Positions 37,501 to 43,317 of a DNA stretch of 43,317 bases are shown in pieces (position 1 is the first letter of the stretch; each line of letters opens with the position of its first letter). The position numbers and the translations under genes are program-made. Under the pieces are notes generated by a model. That model ran no database searches, had not been told where the DNA came from, and worked only from the letters and a program-made list of their open reading frames with translations. Origin of the DNA: an uncultured Planctomycetaceae bacterium (GTDB taxonomy: Bacteria > Planctomycetota > Planctomycetia > Planctomycetales > Planctomycetaceae); contig CAIXQV010000837.1 in assembly GCA_903921605.1 (NCBI GenBank), positions 1 to 43,317 on the forward strand, written 5' to 3'.

Positions 37501-38518
37501 TGAATCGAGCCAGAAAGTGCGCAATATCCTGAAGCGTATTCAGAGGCTCCTCGATGCATACTCAGACCTCTGGACGCGACACAGTGGCTCGATGCGTCTC
37601 TCGGTTGTGGAAGATCTTCACGACGAAGAGTACGCCGAAGACGTCAAGCAGTTCATTGAAACCTACGGAGAAGATCTGTTCCACACGCGAATGCTGACGC
37701 TCGGCAATGCGCGAGCCATTCTTCATCACGGTGCGGAGTCGCTCTTCGATGAACTCCAGCAAACGGTCGCACTGACTCAGAACGTGAAGATCCTGGAAGA
37801 CCTCGAAAGCGGTGAACTGGACCGCGAGGATGCCGCGGAATTGGCGGAGTTTGTCTACGAATGCGTCGTCGATAATTTTGATCGCTTCCTCGAATACAAC
37901 ACAACGACCACACATTCGGATTATGGCAATCGCCTGTATTGTCTGCTCGACTTTCTTCGGCTCGAAGCGTTGTACGATCGCTTCGAATGGAACACGATCC
38001 CGTGGCAGGTCGCGCACGAGACGATGGTTCGAAAAGGAGAACTGGAAGTTGCGGCCGGCGTCGAAGAGTATGTCGGTGATGAATCCCGGGACATCGCTAA
38101 TTCATTTGTCGAAGAACTCGTGCAACTGGAAGCCGAATACGGAGTCCGACTTCCGGCCCTGCATGATCATGTGGGCGAACGAGTTGTCGGCGCGCTGGCT
38201 CAAAACCGCATGGCAGCCCTGGTTTCGCGAGCCTGCTCAGACGCGGCTGGACTATCACAGGACGAAGTGAACAGTAACTTCCAGACGCTGCGTCAGGAAA
38301 TTGCGGACTTTATGAGCACTCGCATTGGTTCAGGTATCGAACCCCCCGACTGGATGCAGCGTCTGGCATCAGAGCTTGACCGAGTACAGGAAGGCCGTCC
38401 AGGTCAATTATCAGATTCGCTGATGGAAGGCGATTTTCAGAAGCTGTCACAGAAAGCGATTGATCAGCAGATTTCTGATATCAGTCGCCTGAATGATGCA
38501 GCGGGCAGCGGAATGTGA
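34505..38518 (+). CDS. Large mostly helical protein of unknown function
   Basis: I do not recognise this 1337-codon gene. It looks soluble: no signal peptide and no membrane helix. It is almost entirely alpha-helical by composition, with a charged low-complexity linker at ~684-743 (KRGRKGGKEKAKDD, then Asp/Ser/Gly-rich) that splits it into an N-terminal ~680-residue part and a C-terminal ~590-residue part. The frame starts with a TTG at 34505; a GTG at 34529 is an equally good start, neither with a clear ribosome site. It follows rny after 244 bases with an inverted repeat between, and converges on the actin-like gene. Codon use resembles the neighbours. No catalytic motif stands out. It may be lineage-specific; a scaffold role is only a guess. 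Confidence 0.85.
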   Translation: MFRQNNSRVSTRKTTSKSAIQPVDPDAIRDLLGYLNFSQGTISPRFRATLNSLFRDPARANSPAVLRDYLIGELQRLSKSGDAACSDPTQAESVIRFTIDQFIPAYRSHHSDLLGHLSESDFYAPFLMARMFESVLSARAEVGDDRTSKVIESALKRLNHFVGYRPVAVLENDRRSEVYSSERFCPLPLYFGDVGAAAGPYEKIVNATIAFMQGLPEDLVGSSHFALERLAELSLDMRSHDHLHPVNKRTNYVFGEWDPDEIDTKGFYRRFVVRRLILDSLIDWIKRGDKPDDPERLYDASAVLAGTILMASAISGSGPQTYDSSVSLTSLLPIVARQRDHFYQRLLDTASGDRSRRLKKLANESRQPFGHVRHELNMYLAKYGADQVQHRHLSWMFARMGFEEASCEEASVIPCLSARFESEIQSRLVMVPRTVRAGQLDTARRLITEVIEFLHRGIECGGLVDPWNILGFQGLFPLFFTREDSIPDSRVEVLLDIMGQIFDVCSLTMSEAAATGQKDLHDSVLKDFRELAEHWDRYATTTVNDLTQVEGMKSVEAATQVARVLAEWRTAGESAGDINFWRRHVEDFDATSSFAQVVTALLDRKDHVAAMGLLMQWLGQAETVPLENGPHSIHRMLHRLLQCICDQSEPEKRWNHLRRLFAFIEANAGLFWEIPSLGEFAEQRKRGRKGGKEKAKDDLDIEHLFDGDESEDKILEAAWDDVTYRDSTDDGNASDTMDGASAPGTTEFEVLYRQMEPRLKFLHTVGSLWGIAAVWISRSAATLTAADDQKEHLREWLASIRGRLHGLGELVREVRDYEITTLGSGLEGNIEYDIQMQCRFLLMQNALSTTVEFLMAERLIGAVISEESITKDTASLDRQLSRMFGAVFARSAEAARQCFPGLCKELKRRPLLYVPFENGGQPAAILKARTLQSVIRVLLSQLPRLGLLSETFELLQVALQMERTSRPSGQAVTEFDRLFRIGLSSSVEAVLQSAAKWKGESSQKVRNILKRIQRLLDAYSDLWTRHSGSMRLSVVEDLHDEEYAEDVKQFIETYGEDLFHTRMLTLGNARAILHHGAESLFDELQQTVALTQNVKILEDLESGELDREDAAELAEFVYECVVDNFDRFLEYNTTTTHSDYGNRLYCLLDFLRLEALYDRFEWNTIPWQVAHETMVRKGELEVAAGVEEYVGDESRDIANSFVEELVQLEAEYGVRLPALHDHVGERVVGALAQNRMAALVSRACSDAAGLSQDEVNSNFQTLRQEIADFMSTRIGSGIEPPDWMQRLASELDRVQEGRPGQLSDSLMEGDFQKLSQKAIDQQISDISRLNDAAGSGM

Positions 38519-38525
38519 GTGTGCC

Positions 38526-38547
38526 GCCCTGCTCGATCTTACAGGGC
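38526..38547. terminator. Hairpin between convergent genes
   Basis: GCCCTG (38526-38531) pairs with CAGGGC (38542-38547), loop 10 bases, in the 31-base space between the stop codons of two convergent genes. It could end transcripts from both sides but lacks T-runs, so support is modest. Confidence 0.35.
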
Positions 38548-38549
38548 CT

Positions 38550-39599
38550 TCAAGCGGCTTCTTCAACCGCAAGGGCTCGTGCTTCCAATTCTCCGAAGAT
38601 CAGGGCTCCACGGACAACGGCTGTTGCGGGATCGGGGGCGAGGCGAATGGACTGGATTCGCTCGGCGATTTCGTGCTCAATAAATCGCTCTGTCAACAGG
38701 CTGGGAAAGCCCTCGATCATCGTGGCACCACCGGAAAGCATCACAGCCAGTTTCTGACGATGGAGTGCATTTCGGACCGGCGTTGACTGCAGCAGTTGAG
38801 CTACTGTCCGTGTCACTCGGTCAAGCACAACCGTGTACAAGCGTGACATCATTCGCTCGCGATCTCCCACGGCATTCCGCAGATGGGGACAACTTTGCTG
38901 CTTCCACTGACGGATGCTTTCCATGTCGATGAACGCATTTCCGTCTTCATCCCAAACCTGTATCTGAAACTGCTTGGCCACTTCCGTATCGATCCAGTTA
39001 CAGCCGATCGCAATCGACTCCTTCGCCAGCGAAATTCCATATCGCGCGATGCAGACACTGGTTGTTTCGGCACCCATCACAATGCTGATGCCGGTAAAGG
39101 TGGCATCGTGGCAAGTCGCCAAAAGTGAGGCCTCAGCCGGGTTAACGACGAACGGCGAGTATCCTCGCATTCTCACAAGGCGTGAGAGAAATTCGGCATT
39201 CTTCTGAACCCGCGGTGACTCATCAGGAACGCCGGGCACAGTCAATACGCAAAGACTTCGTTCCGCGTCCACCGGAGGCAGCATCGCTTCCGTCAAAACG
39301 CTGAGCATCTGCCGAGCTGGAGGATCATCCGACGGAACTGCCCCCTCAACGAACAGAGGAGTGCAGGGAACTCGGCTCAACCACTGGGCTCTCGCAGCGT
39401 TATTTCCAACGACCGCAAGTGATCCCTCGCATTCCGCGAACGGGATCTGTTGATCAGCCAAAGATCTTCGATGATGCCCAGTGTCCGGAATCAAAGCGTA
39501 CTCTGATTTCTCAGCATACATCGATAACCGGTCCGGTGTCCGCGGATTGCGAAACACTGAACGAATCCAGCAGCTGCCAAAGTCGATGGCGCAAATCAT
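38550..39599 (-). CDS. MreB/FtsA-like actin-fold ATPase
   Basis: A 349-residue cytoplasmic protein with the actin/Hsp70 ATPase motifs in order: phosphate-1 AIDFGSCW (4-11), connect-1-like VVNPAEASLLA (151-161), phosphate-2 IVMGAETTSVCI (173-184), an IGCNWIDTEVAKQF stretch like MreB's GGDxxDEAI (198-211), adenosine motif VMLSGGATMIEGF (286-298) and connect-2-like DPATAVVRGAL (323-333). The length fits MreB (about 340). Some glycines of the MreB consensus are changed, so it is a divergent member rather than a canonical MreB, FtsA, ParM or PilM. Its ATG overlaps the stop of the upstream SLBB-like membrane protein (39596-39599), so the two are translationally coupled and probably bind each other. 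Polymerisation and ATP turnover are inferred. Confidence 0.85.
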   Translation of the reverse strand: MICAIDFGSCWIRSVFRNPRTPDRLSMYAEKSEYALIPDTGHHRRSLADQQIPFAECEGSLAVVGNNAARAQWLSRVPCTPLFVEGAVPSDDPPARQMLSVLTEAMLPPVDAERSLCVLTVPGVPDESPRVQKNAEFLSRLVRMRGYSPFVVNPAEASLLATCHDATFTGISIVMGAETTSVCIARYGISLAKESIAIGCNWIDTEVAKQFQIQVWDEDGNAFIDMESIRQWKQQSCPHLRNAVGDRERMMSRLYTVVLDRVTRTVAQLLQSTPVRNALHRQKLAVMLSGGATMIEGFPSLLTERFIEHEIAERIQSIRLAPDPATAVVRGALIFGELEARALAVEEAA

Positions 39600-41578
39600 G
39601 TGTCTGTCCGATCCTGAAGATAGTGGAGAGCCCGGTCCAGGCTTGCAGAGGTCGCTGCCGACTTCTTCTCTCCTGCCTGTTCTTCCTGCAATGGCATCTC
39701 AAAGGCTGACCGCTGCGCTGACACAGTGACAGATTCATCACGCCGGCGCTCGGATGACATGTTCATGTGAGGAGCTGGTACTCGAGAATGCGCCGCATCG
39801 ATTCGCAGCCGACGCGGACCAGCAGGACGCCCGAACAAAGAAACTCTCAGAGGAAGCTCTACCTGACACAGATCAATCGGCAGTCGATTCTGCAGCAGAT
39901 CTTCCAGATCTGATAAGTATTTTGCACCATTCACGACAGACTCGGACACCACCGGTCGGATTGGCGTAGAAGACAGCATTGCCGGCTCAACGGAAACAGA
40001 TGCCGGAATGGGCGCGATTGGCTTTTTTGTGGGGGCCACAGATGCGGCGTTGTGCTCAACGGCGACGCTCTCTGTCATCATTACAGGATGAGCGGACTTC
40101 GAATCACTCAACGATTCAACAACCATCTTTTCCATCAGATAGATTGATGGGGAATCAACTTTTCCGCTTTGATCAATTCCGGCAGCAACAATCACAGAAT
40201 CACACGTGGCAGCTTGCTCTGATAACATCGAGGAAACAGAAGCACTGGCTTGTGTACTCCTCCAGTCACCACCGAACCAAGCCTGCGTCTCTGTTGCACT
40301 GGGAAGATTCTCCGATGTCAAAAGCGGCTTTGCAGGTACCGCAGTAACAGCTGCTGTGGTGGCCGTTGCTGTGATCTTCTTTTCAGGCACAGAAGGTGTG
40401 GGGACTGTCGCAGGCTCAATCGATGGACTAACCGGCGCCGCAAAGTTCTTGACCACGTTTCCAGAATTCGCGGTGTAATGCATTGCGGAGCTTTCGGAAC
40501 CGAGATTTTCGTCTTCAGCTCTCAAGGAGCCAATCAGAATCATCGATCCTGCAACGAGCAGACCACCAATGAACAGGATATTCCACAGTCCCATTGATGC
40601 GGCTGGTACTTGCCGAGCAGCTTCAAGAGGAACAGCAATCTCTACTGGAGCCGGAGGTGCGATGTTCTCTGCAGGAGCAAATGGTACTGCTGCGGCTTGA
40701 GAAACGGATCTGACAGAGTGTTCCGATTCACTCTGTTCCATTTCTGAATGCGATTCCCGAGCTGCATCATCTGCGGGCTCAGCAGGGTCCGCAAACGGAT
40801 TTCGAGAATCATCCAAAGTCTTCGCCTCAGAAGCCTGAACAGGGAACTCAAGAGGAGTTGCCGGGGCTACTTCAGGAACAAGGTTCCCTGCAGCATTTAA
40901 GCTGGCCGGTACAGGTTGAGTCACTTCAGAGGTCTGCCACTCTGACGATGCCGGGACCATATTCCCAAAGCCACGAGAAGTTGCCTGAGCCCTGTGTACG
41001 ACCGTTATCACATCGCCATGTTCAACACGATCTGAAAGGGCAGCGTTTTCCAATAGCGAACGTCCTCGGAAACGGCAGGCGATTTTGACTTGTTGGTCGG
41101 CCGATGGAAGCCCGCCTGTCCCCTGAAGAACATCACCTACAGCGATAAATTCATCGGCCAGGGTCACAGGAACGACACCGCCGTCGGTTCGCAATGCGGC
41201 GTTCTTTTGGTGAGCTTCCTGGATAGGCTGCATGGACTGCACGACAAGAATATCGCCTTCCATGACCAGCTCACCAGTATCAGTCGACGCACGCGAGAAA
41301 TTCTGAGTAAACGCGGCTCTCTGCTGTTTTCCTCGTACGACTGAAACACTGACTGAATCACCAAGCATTCCCGCCTGGATGACCGCCTGATGAATCGTGA
41401 TTCTCGTATGCGGCGAAAGTACGAAGTAGTTGTGGTTTCGAACATCTCCGATCACCACGAATGTCGGTTGTGCGTGATCCGCGTCGGAGGACGGAGACTG
41501 GGCTGCCTGCTGTCCGGGAGAGGTCCGTGCAGTCGCAACCATTGCTGCGATAATTAGCACGATCTTGAGCCGTTCCAT
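39596..41578 (-). CDS. Exported SLBB-like transmembrane protein
   Basis: A 660-residue protein with GAGG 8 bases before its ATG. It has a signal peptide (KIVLIIAAMVATARTS), then at ~38-120 a stretch like the SLBB/polysaccharide-export fold (VVIGDVRNHNYFVLSPHTRITIHQAV, GMLGDSVSVSVVRG) and a second similar block (~135-200, EFIAVGDVLQGTGG, DVITVVHRAQ). A Pro/Ala/Glu-rich disordered region follows. One membrane helix lies at ~329-348 (MGLWNILFIGGLLVAGSMIL), which places the N-terminal part outside and the C-terminal ~310 residues in the cytoplasm. Near the end there is a compact block with YLSDLEDLLQNRLPIDLCQV and LRVSLFGRPAGPRR that could be a docking site for the coupled actin-like protein. The SLBB relation suggests binding of an envelope polysaccharide or its exporter. 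No exporter gene is adjacent. Confidence 0.8.
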   Translation of the reverse strand: MERLKIVLIIAAMVATARTSPGQQAAQSPSSDADHAQPTFVVIGDVRNHNYFVLSPHTRITIHQAVIQAGMLGDSVSVSVVRGKQQRAAFTQNFSRASTDTGELVMEGDILVVQSMQPIQEAHQKNAALRTDGGVVPVTLADEFIAVGDVLQGTGGLPSADQQVKIACRFRGRSLLENAALSDRVEHGDVITVVHRAQATSRGFGNMVPASSEWQTSEVTQPVPASLNAAGNLVPEVAPATPLEFPVQASEAKTLDDSRNPFADPAEPADDAARESHSEMEQSESEHSVRSVSQAAAVPFAPAENIAPPAPVEIAVPLEAARQVPAASMGLWNILFIGGLLVAGSMILIGSLRAEDENLGSESSAMHYTANSGNVVKNFAAPVSPSIEPATVPTPSVPEKKITATATTAAVTAVPAKPLLTSENLPSATETQAWFGGDWRSTQASASVSSMLSEQAATCDSVIVAAGIDQSGKVDSPSIYLMEKMVVESLSDSKSAHPVMMTESVAVEHNAASVAPTKKPIAPIPASVSVEPAMLSSTPIRPVVSESVVNGAKYLSDLEDLLQNRLPIDLCQVELPLRVSLFGRPAGPRRLRIDAAHSRVPAPHMNMSSERRRDESVTVSAQRSAFEMPLQEEQAGEKKSAATSASLDRALHYLQDRTDT

Positions 41579-41831
41579 GGCTGTAACCTCGGTTAAGCAG
41601 ATATTTTCAGAATTGGACTGTCTGAAGCCAGGTCAGAACGCCCAGCGGCACAATCTGCGCAACGCATCCTTGCTGGCAGAATCGACGCCCTCATGAGAAT
41701 CGGCATTCAGTGAACCGTTCATCATTCTTTTCGCTCTACAGTCAAAAGCTTCGCATTCAACCCAAATCCCGGGGAGCCATTCACCGAGCGACAGAGGTGC
41801 AAAACAGAACTCCGTGGGGATCAAATTCCAA
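41579..41831. other. Upstream region of the SLBB-like gene
   Basis: Non-coding space of about 250 bases after the rho terminator, holding the minus-strand promoter of the SLBB/actin-like pair. A minus-strand frame at 41633-41875 overlaps the terminator and is not credible. Confidence 0.5.
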
Positions 41832-41863
41832 TAAAAAAGCCCGACTCTTTTCGGAGCCGGGCT
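41832..41863 (-). terminator. Intrinsic terminator of rho
   Basis: On the minus strand AGCCCGGCTC and GAGTCGGGCT form a 10-bp stem (41854-41863 with 41838-41847) with one G-U pair, a 6-base loop and a following U6 run (41832-41837). The single mismatch on the plus strand becomes a wobble pair on the minus strand, so it serves the rho gene, which stops 39 bases earlier. Confidence 0.9.
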
Positions 41864-41901
41864 TTCACAAATCACTCATCAACATGTTTAAGTGCCGAAG
41901 G

Positions 41902-43317
41902 TTAAAGCACGGCCTTGATCTTCGTCAAAAACTCGCGATTCGTTGGAAATCGGTCCATCGTCTTCGTCAGTTGCTCCATCGCTTCGACAGGACTGAGGCT
42001 GATCAAGCTTCGACGCAGCATCGTGATCCCTTCCTGCAGGTCAGGTGCAAGAATTTTCTCTTCCCGACGAGTTCCGGATTTCGTGATGTCAATCGACGGC
42101 CAAATGCGTCTGTCAGCCAATTCACGACTGAGCACCATTTCCATGTTGCCCGTACCTTTGAATTCCTGAAAGATGGCTTCGTCGATTCTGCCGCCAGTGT
42201 CAATCAAGGCCGTTCCACAGACTGTCAGAGAACCGCCTTCGTCAAAGCGACGTGCCTGCCCAAAAAGCTTCTTGGGAATATCCATGGCCCGAATGTCCAG
42301 ACCGCCGGTTCCCGTCCTTCCGGAATTATTGGCCTTGTTGAAGGCACGAGCCAGTCGAGTAATACTGTCGAGCAGAATGAAGACATCTTTGCCCTCTTCG
42401 GCCAGACGTTTTGCCCTCTCGATGATCAACTCCGCGATACGAATGTGGCTTTCAACATCGCTGTCGAGTGAGGACGAAATGACCTCGCCCTTAACCATTC
42501 GGCGCATCTCGGTCACTTCCTCAGGCCGCTCATCAATCAGCAATACCATCAGATGAATTTCCGGATGGTTAATGCTGACAGAATTCGCCATATCCTGAAG
42601 CAGCATGGTCTTGCCTGTGCGAGGAGGCGCAACCAACAGTGCTCGCTGTCCCTTACCAATCGGACATAGCAAGTCCATGACTCGCATCGTCAGCGGCTTA
42701 GGACCAATTTCCAGTTTGATTTGCTCAAACGGATTAATCGCCGTGAGGTTATCGAAGTTCCTGACATTCAAATACTCTTCCGGAGTAAACCCATCAATGA
42801 GTTCTACTTCGCGAAGTCGGGGGCCCTGGTTACGAGTGCCCTGCCCTACGTCACCACGAATCAGAACCCCTTGTCGTAGCTTGTATTTTTCTACCAGTGA
42901 ACTGGATACAAATGGGTTGGAATCTTCAGCAGCGTAGTTTCGTTTTGGGTCGCGAAGAAAACCATATCCCCTTGGATGAAGTTCCAGCACGCCATCGAAC
43001 GTGCCTTCAACGACTTCACCGGACGGCTGAATCGTTCTGCCGCGTCGCGGACCTCCAAGATCGCGTCCGCGCCCCATATCCCGGCCACCACGAGGTGGTC
43101 CGACTTCACTACGTCGACCACGGCCGCCATCGTTGCGGCCCCCGTCATTTCGGCCACCACGACGCCCGCGATTCCCGTCATTTCTTCCATCGCCTCCACG
43201 AGGCCCATCATTTCTGCCTCGGTTGCCTTCAGGCCGGCCACTACTCTGAAATCGGCTGGGTTCACGCCCATCATTGCGGCGAGGCTCACGCAGGTCATTG
43301 CGACCAGGTTCTCGCCC
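41902..43317 (-). CDS. rho: Transcription termination factor Rho (5' end cut off)
   Basis: RNA-dependent helicase ATPase that ends transcripts. The visible part is 471 codons and the frame remains open to the window edge, so the N-terminus is missing. An ATG at 43077 occurs inside the open frame, but the residues before it clearly continue the protein: more than 70 residues made almost only of Arg, Gly, Asn, Asp and Glu/Pro (RGRNDG-type repeats), like the disordered RG/ND-rich extensions of Rho in actinobacteria and others. The core follows: the cold-shock-like RNA-binding domain (GVLELHPRGYGFLRD), Walker A (APPRTGKT), Walker B region (VFILLDSITRLARAFN), the Q/R-loop area (TGTGGLDIRAMDIPKKLFGQARRFDEGGSLTV) and the C-terminal ELADRRIWPSIDI with SGTRREE. 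All typical motifs are intact. Confidence 0.97.
   Translation of the reverse strand, partial: GREPGRNDLREPRRNDGREPSRFQSSGRPEGNRGRNDGPRGGDGRNDGNRGRRGGRNDGGRNDGGRGRRSEVGPPRGGRDMGRGRDLGGPRRGRTIQPSGEVVEGTFDGVLELHPRGYGFLRDPKRNYAAEDSNPFVSSSLVEKYKLRQGVLIRGDVGQGTRNQGPRLREVELIDGFTPEEYLNVRNFDNLTAINPFEQIKLEIGPKPLTMRVMDLLCPIGKGQRALLVAPPRTGKTMLLQDMANSVSINHPEIHLMVLLIDERPEEVTEMRRMVKGEVISSSLDSDVESHIRIAELIIERAKRLAEEGKDVFILLDSITRLARAFNKANNSGRTGTGGLDIRAMDIPKKLFGQARRFDEGGSLTVCGTALIDTGGRIDEAIFQEFKGTGNMEMVLSRELADRRIWPSIDITKSGTRREEKILAPDLQEGITMLRRSLISLSPVEAMEQLTKTMDRFPTNREFLTKIKAVL

Noticed and set aside
38493..38786. Plus-strand 97-codon ORF overlapping two gene ends
   Set aside because: It spans the convergent ends of the 1337-codon gene and the actin-like gene and has no start signal.
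42891..43298. 135-codon minus-strand ORF in another frame at the right edge
   Set aside because: It shadows the repetitive RG/ND-coding part of rho, whose own frame continues to the window edge and gives the expected type of Rho extension.

Overview
The window looks like part of a planctomycete chromosome of moderate GC content, with a Gram-negative-type envelope. The pointers are a DUF1501 (Tat-exported, sulfatase-like) protein, a transmembrane Ser/Thr kinase, PQQ-type beta-propeller and VWA membrane proteins, a Cys-rich HEAT-repeat secreted protein, a beta-barrel porin with a coiled-coil N-terminus, CstA, and a Rho factor with an RG/ND-rich N-terminal extension. I do not assign a genus. I saw no rRNA, tRNA, IS element, prophage or CRISPR array.

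Layout. (1) 47-10312, plus strand: a tightly packed six-gene run of ExbB/TolQ, ExbD/TolR, a Ser/Thr kinase fused to a second ExbD domain, a membrane-anchored beta-propeller protein, an exported TPR-like/solute-binding (SBP_bac_5-like) protein and an exported protein of unknown function. This is the most unusual locus: it looks like a proton-channel-driven or proton-sensing envelope machine with a kinase built into the channel rotor/stator subunit. (2) 10441-12855: a family 2 glycosyltransferase converging on an OprP-like porin. (3) 12856-14024: a gene-free stretch of about 1.2 kb with possible RNA structure, then acetyl-CoA synthetase (acs) with a clear intrinsic terminator. (4) 16225-19480, minus: DUF1501 protein, MEKHLA-domain protein and an RlmL-type rRNA methyltransferase. 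(5) 19868-24801: a large VWA membrane protein converging on a GT-C-type membrane glycosyltransferase. (6) 25138-32122, minus: Cys-rich repeat protein with terminator, cstA, an exported TIM-barrel-like protein and tilS. (7) 32305-38518, plus: a doubtful small ORF, rny (RNase Y) and a 1,300-residue orphan protein. (8) 38550-43317, minus: a MreB/FtsA-like actin-fold protein translationally coupled to an exported SLBB-like transmembrane protein, and rho, which runs off the right edge.

Housekeeping genes (acs, tilS, rny, rho, rlmL-like) are interspersed with lineage-specific envelope genes. The two loci most likely to be undescribed systems are the ExbB/ExbD/kinase-ExbD operon and the actin-like/SLBB gene pair.
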